DNA from: Shewanella litorisediminis
GTDB taxonomy: Bacteria > Pseudomonadota > Gammaproteobacteria > Enterobacterales > Shewanellaceae
Assembly (NCBI RefSeq): GCF_016834455.1
Contig: NZ_CP069213.1
Location: 3,201,501 to 3,265,500, forward strand
Length of the DNA stretch: 64,000 nucleotides
Direction of reading: 5' to 3'
Below the pieces are notes generated by a model. That model worked only from the letters and a program-made list of their open reading frames with translations, was not told where the DNA came from and made no database searches. The translations under genes and the position numbers were made by a program. Positions 25,474 through 34,966 of this stretch are shown in pieces. The number at the start of each line of letters is the position of its first letter. Position 1 is the stretch's first letter.

Positions 25474-27255
25474 ATGCTATTTGAAGATTTCCAATTGGAC
25501 CCCGAGCTGCTGGAGTCCCTGAAAGCCATGGGGCACAACACCCCCACCACCATTCAGCGTATGACCATCCCCCTTGCCATGGAGCAAAGGGACATTTTGG
25601 CGCGCGCTCCAACAGGTACCGGCAAGACTGCCAGCTTTTTGCTGCCTGCACTGCAGCACCTGATAGATTTCCCCCGCCGTCGCCCGGGTCAGCCCCGGGT
25701 GCTGGTACTTACCCCGACCCGAGAACTGGCCAGCCAAATCCATCGCTACGCCAGCCATTTGGCCACCAATCTGGAACTGGACATCAAACTGATTACCGGT
25801 GGTGTGCCCTATGGTCCCCAGGAAGAGATGCTAAAGAGTAACGTCGATATCCTGGTGGCAACTCCGGGGCGTTTGCTGGAATACCTGGACAAGGGCCACT
25901 TCAGCGCCGAACTGGTGGAAGTTCTGGTTATCGATGAGGCCGACCGCATGCTGGACATGGGCTTTGGTGAAGTGGTGAAAACCCTTGCCGTGGAAGCCAG
26001 TGGCCGTAAACAGGCCATGCTGTTTTCAGCCACCCTGGAAGGTGGCGGAGTAGGCAGCTTTGCCCGGGAACTCCTGAACGAACCTGTATTTGTCGAGTCT
26101 GAGCCACCCCGCAGCGAAAAGGCCAAAATCCACCAGTGGATCCATCTGGCCGACGACAAGGACCACAAGTTTGCCCTGCTGACCCATCTGCTGAAGCAGG
26201 AAGACGTCAAACGGGCCATCGTTTTCTGTAAAACCCGCGACGTGGTCGCTTCACTGGAAGGCCAGCTGCAACAGGCCGGTATTGCCTGCGCCTTTATGCG
26301 CGGCGACATGGATCAGAAAAAACGTTTCCAGGCACTGGGCCGCTTTACCAAGGGTGAAGTTAACGTGCTGCTGGCCACCGACGTGGCTGCCCGGGGTATC
26401 GACATTGAAGACATCACCCACGTGATAAACTTCGACATGCCACGCTCCGCCGACACCTATGTGCACCGCATTGGCCGTACCGGCCGTGCAGGCGCCAAGG
26501 GCACAGCCATCTCCCTGGTAGAAGCCCATGACATGCGTATTCTGGGTAAGGTCGAGCGTTACATTGAGCAGCCGCTCAAACGTCGGGTGATTGAAGAGCT
26601 TCGCCCCAAACACAAAGAAGCCAAGGTGCCCACCAAGAAAAAGGTCAAGGCCAAGGATGCCAAAGCCAAGGCCAAAAACCCCAAGCCCAAAGCGGCCCCG
26701 GGCCGTGGCCCCGCTACGCCAAACGCCAAGACCGATGACAACCGGGGCGGCGACAACTTCAGATCTGGCGGCAGAGCGTCGACACGCCATGCCGGTAATG
26801 ACGACAAGGGCGAAGGCCAGGATAAACACGAGCGCAGAAGCTACGACAAGCAAGAGCGCAGAAGCCACGACAAGGGCGATACCGGCCGCAGCCAACATGG
26901 CACCGGACGGAATGAACGCAGTGCTGATGGCAAAGGTTATGCGCCGAAAGACGGCCCCCCCCGTGGTCCAAAGCGTGAAGCGGGTGAAAAAACAGCCCAT
27001 GGCCGCGCAGACCAGCGTCACTCCAGGGATGCAGACCCAAAGAGCGATAGAGGCTATCAATCGGCCGAACGCAGCAATGCCCAGGGCAAAGAGCGCTCTA
27101 ACGCCGAAGGAAAGCAGCGCTACAGTGCTGAAGGGAAACAGCGTTTCAGCGCTCAAGGTAAAGACGGCAAACGCAGTGATAAAAGCGGTGACTACCGCGC
27201 ATCTGCATCAAAGACCACAGGCGGCAAAAGCCGCAAACCGTCCAAAGCCGACTGA
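25474..27255 (+). CDS. srmB: DEAD-box RNA helicase SrmB with long basic tail
   Basis: 593 aa; E. coli SrmB is 444. Residues 1-~370 are the two RecA-like domains: Q motif TTIQRMTIPLAM, Walker A APTGTGKT, PTRELASQI, DEAD in VIDEADRML, FSATLE, then DVAARGIDIEDI and HRIGRTGRAG. The tail (~378-593) is Lys/Arg/Asp-rich with runs such as KAKDAKAKAK and a fourfold octapeptide repeat, probably disordered and RNA-binding. SrmB acts in 50S subunit assembly. AGGAATG precedes the ATG. The adjacency to trmN6 supports SrmB over RhlE or CsdA, but the long tail leaves some doubt. Confidence 0.9.
   Translation: MLFEDFQLDPELLESLKAMGHNTPTTIQRMTIPLAMEQRDILARAPTGTGKTASFLLPALQHLIDFPRRRPGQPRVLVLTPTRELASQIHRYASHLATNLELDIKLITGGVPYGPQEEMLKSNVDILVATPGRLLEYLDKGHFSAELVEVLVIDEADRMLDMGFGEVVKTLAVEASGRKQAMLFSATLEGGGVGSFARELLNEPVFVESEPPRSEKAKIHQWIHLADDKDHKFALLTHLLKQEDVKRAIVFCKTRDVVASLEGQLQQAGIACAFMRGDMDQKKRFQALGRFTKGEVNVLLATDVAARGIDIEDITHVINFDMPRSADTYVHRIGRTGRAGAKGTAISLVEAHDMRILGKVERYIEQPLKRRVIEELRPKHKEAKVPTKKKVKAKDAKAKAKNPKPKAAPGRGPATPNAKTDDNRGGDNFRSGGRASTRHAGNDDKGEGQDKHERRSYDKQERRSHDKGDTGRSQHGTGRNERSADGKGYAPKDGPPRGPKREAGEKTAHGRADQRHSRDADPKSDRGYQSAERSNAQGKERSNAEGKQRYSAEGKQRFSAQGKDGKRSDKSGDYRASASKTTGGKSRKPSKAD
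27067..27162 (+). repeat. 24-bp tandem repeat, four units, in the srmB tail
   Basis: Four 24-bp units at 27067, 27091, 27115 and 27139 encoding ERSNAQGK, ERSNAEGK, QRYSAEGK and QRFSAQGK. Confidence 0.85.
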
Positions 27256-27271
27256 CACCACAAAAATTGTA

Positions 27272-27305
27272 TAAAAACAGGGGCCTTGTGCCCCTGTTTT
27301 ATTTT
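27272..27305 (+). terminator. Terminator after srmB
   Basis: AAAACAGGGGC (27274-27284) pairs with GCCCCTGTTTT (27290-27300), followed by ATTTT. Confidence 0.9.
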
Positions 27306-27451
27306 GTGGCCAAAACCGCCAAAACCACTCCTGCTCAGACAGGCGTGACAAGACTTTTCCATCTCTTCGATAAAAATCAGATACATTTCTGTTACAAAAA
27401 CTGATTGGTATAGCAGGGCGCTTTTGATACCTTAACCCCCGTTACCTGTTA

Positions 27452-28678
27452 ATGGACAAGCGGGCCCCTATGAGCACTATTTTAAGACGTACCCTCCCCC
27501 TTATCATTCTCGCGCTATTCATTCTGGCCGCCATGGTACTCATGGCCACCAAAGAAGCCCCGGAACAAAAGGCCGAAGAGGCCGATATGCCAATTATCGA
27601 AGTGACTGAGGTCCGGCAGGAAACCATGTCGCTGAATTTGCCGTCATACGGGGTGGTAATGCCAAGGCACAAGACCCAATTGGTGGCCGAAGTGCAGGGG
27701 CGCCTGACGAGTGTATCGCCCAATTTTGTTGCCGGCGGCGTGGTGAAGGCCGGCGATCAACTGGCGGTGATAGAACCGTCAGACTATCAGGCCGATCTGA
27801 TGCAGGCAGAGGCTTCACTGGCCCAGGCTACAGCCGCGCTCAACGAAGAAATCGCCCGCGGCGAAGTGGCAAAAACCGAGTTCAAGGGATATGACAAGGG
27901 CGTCCCCCCTGAACTGGGTCTGCGTATTCCACAGCTCAGAAAAGAACAAGCCAACGTCAAATATGCCGAAGCCGCTTTGGCCCGCGCCAAGCGCAATTTG
28001 GAGCGCACCGTTATCCGCGCGCCTTTCGACGGCATAGTCAAAGCCCGTGGTGTCGACCTGGGTCAATACGTCACCCTGGGCACCAAGCTGGGCGAGCTTT
28101 ACGATACCAGTGTTGCCGAAATCCGCCTGCCGCTGGCCAATGCCGACCTCGCGTATCTGGAGTCGGTTGACAACCCCGACACCGAAGTCACCCTGACCGC
28201 CTCCCTCGCCGGACGTGATGTGGTGTGGACCGGCGACATAGTGCGCAGCGAAGGAGTTATCGATGAAGGCAACCGCATGGTGTATTTGGTGGCAGAAATT
28301 CCCGACCCTTATTTGCGCAAGCAAAAAACCCAGGGCCAGCTGCCACTGAAATACGGTACCTTCGTCAACGCCATCATCAAGGGCCGCACCGAAGACGGCA
28401 TAGTGCGTCTGGACCGCCATCTGGTACGTGAAGGTAAGGTGCCCGTCGTTCGCAGCGACAATACCCTGGAGCTGCGTGACGTGAATGTTGTGCGCTCGGA
28501 TCTCAACTACGCCTACATCAAGGACAGCCTGAAGACCGGTGAGCGCGTCTCCCTGACCAACACAGGTACCCTGTCCACCGGCCAAATGGTGAAAATCCGC
28601 GGTGAGGAAACCCCGGACAGCACCCGGGATAGCGAGGCGCCATCCAATGAGCGTCTGGCACAGGCAGGGGATAAGTAA
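27452..28678 (+). CDS. RND efflux periplasmic adaptor (membrane fusion protein)
   Basis: 408 aa. N-terminal membrane anchor (about residues 13-32, LPLIILALFILAAMVLM), then a lipoyl-like half motif (RLTSVSPNFVAGGVVKAGDQL), an alpha-hairpin (QAEASLAQATAALNEEIARGE...) and the second lipoyl half RTVIRAPFDGIVKARGVDLGQYV, followed by the beta-barrel. It links the inner-membrane RND pump to an outer-membrane channel, which is not encoded here. The start could be ATG 27470 (MSTILRRT), six codons later. Its stop overlaps the start of the pump gene by one base, so translation is coupled. Confidence 0.93.
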   Translation: MDKRAPMSTILRRTLPLIILALFILAAMVLMATKEAPEQKAEEADMPIIEVTEVRQETMSLNLPSYGVVMPRHKTQLVAEVQGRLTSVSPNFVAGGVVKAGDQLAVIEPSDYQADLMQAEASLAQATAALNEEIARGEVAKTEFKGYDKGVPPELGLRIPQLRKEQANVKYAEAALARAKRNLERTVIRAPFDGIVKARGVDLGQYVTLGTKLGELYDTSVAEIRLPLANADLAYLESVDNPDTEVTLTASLAGRDVVWTGDIVRSEGVIDEGNRMVYLVAEIPDPYLRKQKTQGQLPLKYGTFVNAIIKGRTEDGIVRLDRHLVREGKVPVVRSDNTLELRDVNVVRSDLNYAYIKDSLKTGERVSLTNTGTLSTGQMVKIRGEETPDSTRDSEAPSNERLAQAGDK

Positions 28679-31600
28679 TGGACACCCACAAAGGCATAAT
28701 TGCGTGGTTTGCCCGCAACAGTGTGGCGGCAAACCTGTTGATGATAGTACTGCTGGTTGGCGGTCTTTTTAGTACACAGCTGATTAACAAAGAAATATTC
28801 CCAAGTTTTGAGCTCAATCTGCTCAGAATTTCGGTGGCCTACCCCGGCGCCGCGCCACAGGAAATCGAAGAAGGGATCAACATCAAAATCGAAGAAGCCA
28901 TCCAGGATGTTATCGGCATTAAAAAGCTGACATCGGTGGCAAGCGATGGCGTGGGCAGTATCACCATCGAAGTGGAAAATGGGGTCGATGCCAAAACCGT
29001 ACTGGATGAGGCCAAACTCCGTATCGATGCCATATCCACCTTCCCGGCCAATATCGAAAAACCCAACATTTACCAGATAAAGCCGGAAAACAACGTGATT
29101 TGGCTGTCTGTGTATGGCGATATCAATGCCCACGAGATGAAGGAGCTGGCCAAGAACATCCGTGATGAAGTGGCCGCCCTACCCTCGGTGACCCGCGCCC
29201 AGGTGGCCGGTGCCCGCAACTATGAAATCGGCATCGAAGTCTCGGAAAATAAATTGCGTGAATATGGCCTCACCTTCACCCAGGTTGCCATGGCGGTGCA
29301 AAACTCCTCTCTGGACTTACCCGGCGGTGCCATTCGTGCCAAAGATGGCGATATCCTGCTACGTACCAAGGGTCAGGCCTACACCGGCGAAGACTTCTCC
29401 AGCATAGTGGTTGCCACCAGCAAGGACGGTAGCCGCATCATGCTGCCGGACGTGGCCACCATCAAGGACGATTTCGAAGAACGCCTCGACTACACCCGCT
29501 TTAACGGCAAACCCGCAGTGATAGTGGAAGTGCTGAGCGTGAAAGATCAGGACGCCGTGGCCATCGCCGAGGATGTGAAAAACTACATTACCGAGCGCAA
29601 ACTCAGTTTGCCCGCCGGCGCCGAGCTGGATTACTGGGGAGATTTGACCCACTACCTCAACGGCCGCCTCAATATGATGCTGTCGAACATGACCATGGGT
29701 GCCCTGCTGGTGTTTGTGATCCTGGCACTGTTCCTGGATCTTAAACTGGCATTCTGGGTAATGGTGGGCATTCCCGTGTGTTTCCTCGGCACCCTGCTCT
29801 TGATGCCGGTGGAGCCCTTTGCCCTGTCCATCAACATGCTCACCCTGTTCGCCTTTATCCTGGTGTTGGGGATTTTGGTGGATGATGCCATTGTGATTGG
29901 GGAGAGCGTCCACACCGAGGTGGAACGCCACGGTCATAACATGGACAACGTTATCCGCGGTGCCCAGAAAGTGGCCATGCCCGCCACCTTCGGGGTACTG
30001 ACAACCATAGCGGCCTTTATTCCCATGCTGATGGTGGATGGTCCCATGGGGATCATCTGGAAATCCATCGGCATGGTGGTGATCCTCTGTCTGGCGTTTT
30101 CGCTGGTGGAATCCAAGCTCATTCTGCCTGCCCACCTCGCCCACATGAAGCCAAACACCAAGGAGCCCACCGGGCCACTTGGCCGCATGAAAGTACGCTT
30201 TAACGAGCGCGTGGCCCATTTTATCCATCACAGCTACAAGGCGTTTCTTGAGCGTGCCATTCGCAACAGATACAACTGGCTGGCCGGCTTTACCGGGGTA
30301 TTGATCCTTTCTATCGCCCTGGTTGCCAGTGGCAAGGTGCGCTGGGTGTTTTTCCCCAGCATTCCTTCTGACTTTGTGCAGGTAAATCTTGAGATGGAAG
30401 AAGGCAGCTCAGAGGACAACACCCTCAAGGCGCTGCAACAAATCGAAGATGCCCTCTACCGCATGAACGGTGAAATGGAGCAGAAGTACGGTGAACCTGT
30501 GGTGAAACACAGCTTCTTCAACATGAACTCCCGCACCAGTGCCTTTATTTTTGCCGAGCTGACCAAGGGGGAAGACCGCGAGCTGGATGGCACCGCCATT
30601 ACCGATGCCTGGCGTGACGCCCTGCCGGAAATGGTGGGAGTGAAGAAGTTGTCCATGAATGCCACCACCAACGATGCCGGTGGCGATGTGGCTTTCCGTC
30701 TGTCTTCCAGTGACCTTGAGCAGCTGTCACTGGCGGCCAAAGACCTTAAAACCAAGCTGGCAAGCTATGAAGGCCTGTACGATATTGCCGATAACTATTC
30801 CTCCGGCAGCCATGAAATTCGCCTGAAAATCCGCCCCGAGGCCGAAGCCCTTGGACTGACACTGTCAGATCTGGCGCGCCAGGTACGTTATGGCTTTTAT
30901 GGCTACGAGGCCCAGCGCATTTTGCGCAACAAGGAAGAAGTGAAGGTGATGGTACGCTATCCACTGGAGCAGCGACGCACCCTGGGTCATCTGGAAAACA
31001 TGCTGATCCGCACCCCCGATGGTACCGCGGTCCCCTTTGCCAACGTGGCCGAAATCGAAATGGGCGACTCTTACTCGGCCATTACCCGGGTAGATGGTCG
31101 CCGGGCTATCACCATCACGGCCGCCGCCAACAAAGACAAGGTGGAGCCGGGCAAAGTGGTTGCAGAAATTCAGAAAGACTTTATGCCGCTGCTGAAACAA
31201 AAGTACCCCCATATCGACACCTCCCTCGATGGTCAAAGTCAGGAAGAGGCCGATGCCATTTGGGGGCTGCTGCAGGGGCTGTTCTTCGCACTTTTCACCA
31301 TCTATGCCCTGATGGCGATTCCGCTGAAGTCATACAGCCAGCCGATGATCATCATGTCGGTGATCCCCTTCGGTATGATTGGCGCCATCATAGGTCACCT
31401 GCTGCTTGGGCTGTCTCTGAGCGTCCTTAGCCTGTGCGGTATTATCGCCCTGGCCGGGGTGGTGGTGAATGACTCGCTTATCCTGGTGGACTTTGTGAAC
31501 CGTGCCCGGGCACAGGGTTTTGCCCTGCGTGAAGCCGTGGTGAATGCGGGCTGTTTCCGCTTCAGGGCCATCATTCTGACCTCCCTGACCACCTTCTTCG

Positions 31601-31887
31601 GTCTGGTGCCCATCATCCTTGAACGCAGCTTGCAGGCTCAGATTGTCATACCCATGGCCACCTCTCTGGCGTTCGGCATCCTCTTCTCCACCTTGGTGAC
31701 CCTGATACTGGTGCCCTTGCTGTACGTCATACTGGCCGATTTCGCGAGCCTTTGGCAGCGCTTCTTCAATTGGTGGTGGCAACCAAACCATGGACACCAA
31801 GAGCGGAGCGTTTCTGCCGAGCGTATCGCTGAGCAGGGGCACGGTGCCTCACTGGCGCAGTCGCTTGAGGGTGCAAAGCACGACTGA
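28678..31887 (+). CDS. RND-family efflux transporter permease
   Basis: 1069 aa, 12 membrane helices with two large periplasmic loops, typical of AcrB/HAE-type proton-driven exporters. Seen: N-terminal WFARNSVAANLLMIVLL, the APQEIEEGINIKIEEA porter segment, the TM4 proton-relay aspartates in LGILVDDAIVIGE and the matching C-terminal half with GVVVNDSLILVDF. Translationally coupled to the adaptor (TAATG). Subgroup resembles the drug/solvent exporters without their own TolC gene; substrate not predictable. Charged C-tail ends before a terminator. Confidence 0.95.
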   Translation: MDTHKGIIAWFARNSVAANLLMIVLLVGGLFSTQLINKEIFPSFELNLLRISVAYPGAAPQEIEEGINIKIEEAIQDVIGIKKLTSVASDGVGSITIEVENGVDAKTVLDEAKLRIDAISTFPANIEKPNIYQIKPENNVIWLSVYGDINAHEMKELAKNIRDEVAALPSVTRAQVAGARNYEIGIEVSENKLREYGLTFTQVAMAVQNSSLDLPGGAIRAKDGDILLRTKGQAYTGEDFSSIVVATSKDGSRIMLPDVATIKDDFEERLDYTRFNGKPAVIVEVLSVKDQDAVAIAEDVKNYITERKLSLPAGAELDYWGDLTHYLNGRLNMMLSNMTMGALLVFVILALFLDLKLAFWVMVGIPVCFLGTLLLMPVEPFALSINMLTLFAFILVLGILVDDAIVIGESVHTEVERHGHNMDNVIRGAQKVAMPATFGVLTTIAAFIPMLMVDGPMGIIWKSIGMVVILCLAFSLVESKLILPAHLAHMKPNTKEPTGPLGRMKVRFNERVAHFIHHSYKAFLERAIRNRYNWLAGFTGVLILSIALVASGKVRWVFFPSIPSDFVQVNLEMEEGSSEDNTLKALQQIEDALYRMNGEMEQKYGEPVVKHSFFNMNSRTSAFIFAELTKGEDRELDGTAITDAWRDALPEMVGVKKLSMNATTNDAGGDVAFRLSSSDLEQLSLAAKDLKTKLASYEGLYDIADNYSSGSHEIRLKIRPEAEALGLTLSDLARQVRYGFYGYEAQRILRNKEEVKVMVRYPLEQRRTLGHLENMLIRTPDGTAVPFANVAEIEMGDSYSAITRVDGRRAITITAAANKDKVEPGKVVAEIQKDFMPLLKQKYPHIDTSLDGQSQEEADAIWGLLQGLFFALFTIYALMAIPLKSYSQPMIIMSVIPFGMIGAIIGHLLLGLSLSVLSLCGIIALAGVVVNDSLILVDFVNRARAQGFALREAVVNAGCFRFRAIILTSLTTFFGLVPIILERSLQAQIVIPMATSLAFGILFSTLVTLILVPLLYVILADFASLWQRFFNWWWQPNHGHQERSVSAERIAEQGHGASLAQSLEGAKHD

Positions 31888-31911
31888 GGCAAAATACTTG
31901 TCTGTCATCCC

Positions 31912-31940
31912 AAAAGGGAGAGCCGAGGCTCTCCCTTTTT
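31912..31940. terminator. Terminator after the RND operon
   Basis: AAAAGGGAGAGCC-GA-GGCTCTCCCTTTTT, a 12-13 bp stem with a T-tract. Confidence 0.9.
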
Positions 31941-32019
31941 GATCCCGGGAACATTTTGCACAAGATGCCTCTGTTACACTGCCCCCACGTTGCCCCCAGG
32001 CCCAACCGGGCGAAGCACC

Positions 32020-32655
32020 ATGAATCCAAAGGACTCCACTCCCCCAAACGGCATACCAGACGCGACCCTCGTTTACGATATCCGTCGCAGCCGATACCTC
32101 AATATCACGGGTCGCTGTACCCTCAGATGCGGCTTTTGCCCCAAACAGCAGGGCAGCCGACAAATTCATCAGTATCAGCTGGCATTGGATAAGCAGCCCA
32201 GTGTTGATGCCCTCCTCCCCCTGCTTGGGGATGTGGACGCCTTCGATGAATACGTGTTTTGTGGCTATGGCGAGCCAACGCTGAATCTGCCCACCTTGCT
32301 CGGTGTCGCCCGCGCCATTAAAGCCCGGGGCGGCCGGGTCAGGGTGAATACCGATGGGTTGGGCAATCTGTTTCATAAACGCAATATCCTGCCGGAACTG
32401 GCCGATTGCGTGGATGCGCTCTCGGTGTCCCTCAATGCCCAGGATGAACTCATATACCTGAAACACTGCCAACCACGACTGAAAGGGTCATGGCAGGCCG
32501 TAAATGACTTTATTCGCATGGCACCGGCTTACATTGACCGGGTGGACGTGTCCGCCATCGATGGTTTGCCCGGCGTCGATATCCAGGCCTGTCGGGCACT
32601 GGTTGAAGCGGCAGGCTGCACATTCAAGCACCGCCACCTCGATATAATGGGCTAG
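32020..32655 (+). CDS. Radical SAM protein, TatD-associated type
   Basis: 211 aa. Fe-S cluster motif CxxxCxxC is seen in YLNITGRCTLRCGFCPKQ, followed by the glycine-rich FCGYGEPTL and VNTDGLGN loops of radical SAM enzymes. The short length and the RCTLRCGFCPK spelling resemble the TatD-linked radical SAM family; no tatD gene is adjacent. It probably cleaves SAM to start a radical reaction; substrate unknown. ATG 32020 is chosen because the upstream part of the frame is terminator and promoter sequence. QueE-like enzymes are a more distant alternative. Confidence 0.8.
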   Translation: MNPKDSTPPNGIPDATLVYDIRRSRYLNITGRCTLRCGFCPKQQGSRQIHQYQLALDKQPSVDALLPLLGDVDAFDEYVFCGYGEPTLNLPTLLGVARAIKARGGRVRVNTDGLGNLFHKRNILPELADCVDALSVSLNAQDELIYLKHCQPRLKGSWQAVNDFIRMAPAYIDRVDVSAIDGLPGVDIQACRALVEAAGCTFKHRHLDIMG

Positions 32656-32746
32656 TTTTGTCCCGCCAAACCCGGCGCACGGGCCTGTACCGGCGGGGGA
32701 ATCGTGTTAACATTGTGCCCACTTTTGGTCCAAATTTAGCTCTGGC

Positions 32747-34966
32747 ATGCTCAAACCCAATACCGGATTATCGTCGCTCTCCTCTTTGCTGACCGATGAA
32801 CAAAGTGTTCGCTGGTCACATCAACGTATGCTGGCCATCGCCAGTCAGTTGGCGATGCTGGTGATTAGCGTAGTGTTGGTGATTAATGTCATCATTACCC
32901 TGGGCGAGCGCAGACTGCAGCAGGAATGGGCCACCCAGAGATACAGCGAGCTTCAGTCTGTCGGCACCATGATTGCTGACAAGGTCACCTTCCAGCAGTT
33001 CCGCACCCAAACCTTTGCACGGGGTGAACTCCTGCGCCAGTACCTTGAGACAGGGGATGAAGCCCTGAAGGAAAAGCTGCTGCTGCAGTGGACTGGGCTG
33101 CAAAAGAACATGCCTGAACTGATGGGGATTGCCCTGTTCAATGCCAATGGCGAGTTTCTGTTTGCCTCCACCGATGTGTTCGGGCGCCAGACCCTGCCAC
33201 CTTCACTGCTGGGCGGCGCCCGCAATATGGGCGGTAACGAAATCTACAGCTCCCCCATGGAGTTTTTGTCCGTCAATGGCGACCTCGAACCCTACATGTA
33301 TCAGCTGGCATGGCTTGAGAATCCCGACCAGAGCGTACGGGGCTATCTGGTGACCTATAACTCCATGCTGCGCACCCTGGATATGGTCAAACCCGCCCTC
33401 AGTGCCAATCAGCAACCCATGATGATGTTTGATACCCAGGGCCTGATGTATGCCGGTGCCAGCGATGCGCCTCTGCCCCGGCTGCCAGAGGGCTTAAGCG
33501 GCAGCCTTCGTCAGAGTTACCCTGCCCTGTGGCGACAGATGGCCATGAGCAACTTTGGCCAGTTCCACGGCGATGACGCCACCTTTGTGTATCTGAAGGT
33601 AGACCTCACCACCCAGTATGAAACCCGTCGTGAATACTTTTTGGTGTCCTATATCCGCAACGATGACATCGCATCCCGCTTCTCCCAGTGGCAAACCATT
33701 CTGGTGATAGGCGCCTTCATACTGACTCTGCTGGCCGCAGCCGTGGTGATACTCACCCATCTTTTCCGCCTCGAGCAGCGCGCCCGTCACAACAGTATCC
33801 AACTGGCGGCGGATCTCTTTACCGGTGAAGAAGGCCAGCTGCTGGTGAACGATAAGGGCAGGGTCCTCAGTGCCAATCCCAAGGCCGGCAGTTTATTGAA
33901 TCTTGCGGCCAACCAACTGACAGACCGCAGCCTGCAGCGCTGTTTGCAGCTGGATGATGAGAGCTTTGAGAAAATCATCGCCACCGCCAAGGCCAAGGGC
34001 GAATGGCGCGGTGAAGTCAGCCTGGATGAACTCCCCGGCGCCGTGATAAGGGTGGTGCTGCGTTACACCCGCGCCAACACAGAGCGCCAGCGTTATTTCC
34101 TGGTTAGCCTCAGTGACATCAGTGAACTGGCACAGAGCCGCCGTGAAGAATCCATGCACAGATTGCTGGCCGACAGCGCAGTGGCAACCGCACTGACACG
34201 GGCCGACGGCACCCTGCTGAAATTCAACAACGCCTTCGAACAGCTGCTGGAATACAACGAGCCCCTGGGCGCCAATCTGGCCGATATTCTGGAAAATGAC
34301 CTGGGTAATCAGTGGCCGCGCATCACACAAATGGTGGCCATGCAGGGCAGCTGGCAGGGGCAGATTCTGTGCAGCAACAACGCCAGCACCTGTTTGCAGG
34401 CCACCCTCAAAGGCCACCTGGACGACGAAGGTGATATTGAGTATCTGGTGTGTACCCTGGAGCAGGCCAGTAGCCGCAACCGAAACCGCGAAAACAGCCA
34501 GCTCATCCCCAACCGCAGCACCATTCTGGCCAACCTGGAAGATCTGGAACGCTACTACGATGCCCTTGGCGAGCAAAGCCGTAACCAGTCCTGCCTGATG
34601 TTGATGGACATCAGCCCCGCCGGCATGCTCAGCCATATGAGTGATATTGGTCAGCTGGAAAAACGCCAACAGGAAGTGGAGACTCTGCTGCTCAAAGAGC
34701 TGCCCTCCAATTCACAAATTTCCCACTGGCAGCTGGGCAAGCTGGTAGTCATATTACCGGGCACCGACAGCAACGCCGTCCACAAGTACGCGGTAGATGT
34801 GCTGGATGCACTGAACAGCATGGGGCTCGGCGAAGGCATCTCCATTGGCATTGCCGCCCACCAGCAGGGGCAAAACCTCGAGGCCTTTATCAGTCACGCC
34901 GAAATTGCCCTCAAGCGCGCCAAGCAAACCGGCGATCAGAAGATTTGTCAGGCCTTTACCCGCTGA
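32747..34966 (+). CDS. Membrane sensor with PAS domains and degenerate GGDEF domain
   Basis: 739 aa. TM1 at about residues 31-53 and TM2 at ~323-345 enclose a ~270-residue periplasmic sensor. Two PAS-like regions follow in the cytosol (roughly 360-460 and 475-580). The last ~160 residues have the fold pattern of a diguanylate cyclase, but where GGDEF should stand the sequence is WQLGKLVVILPG, so catalytic and substrate residues are missing. No EAL domain follows. A regulatory, non-enzymatic output is likely. Start ATG 32747; ribosome-binding site weak. Its end overlaps the convergent gene by 11 bp. Confidence 0.8.
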   Translation: MLKPNTGLSSLSSLLTDEQSVRWSHQRMLAIASQLAMLVISVVLVINVIITLGERRLQQEWATQRYSELQSVGTMIADKVTFQQFRTQTFARGELLRQYLETGDEALKEKLLLQWTGLQKNMPELMGIALFNANGEFLFASTDVFGRQTLPPSLLGGARNMGGNEIYSSPMEFLSVNGDLEPYMYQLAWLENPDQSVRGYLVTYNSMLRTLDMVKPALSANQQPMMMFDTQGLMYAGASDAPLPRLPEGLSGSLRQSYPALWRQMAMSNFGQFHGDDATFVYLKVDLTTQYETRREYFLVSYIRNDDIASRFSQWQTILVIGAFILTLLAAAVVILTHLFRLEQRARHNSIQLAADLFTGEEGQLLVNDKGRVLSANPKAGSLLNLAANQLTDRSLQRCLQLDDESFEKIIATAKAKGEWRGEVSLDELPGAVIRVVLRYTRANTERQRYFLVSLSDISELAQSRREESMHRLLADSAVATALTRADGTLLKFNNAFEQLLEYNEPLGANLADILENDLGNQWPRITQMVAMQGSWQGQILCSNNASTCLQATLKGHLDDEGDIEYLVCTLEQASSRNRNRENSQLIPNRSTILANLEDLERYYDALGEQSRNQSCLMLMDISPAGMLSHMSDIGQLEKRQQEVETLLLKELPSNSQISHWQLGKLVVILPGTDSNAVHKYAVDVLDALNSMGLGEGISIGIAAHQQGQNLEAFISHAEIALKRAKQTGDQKICQAFTR

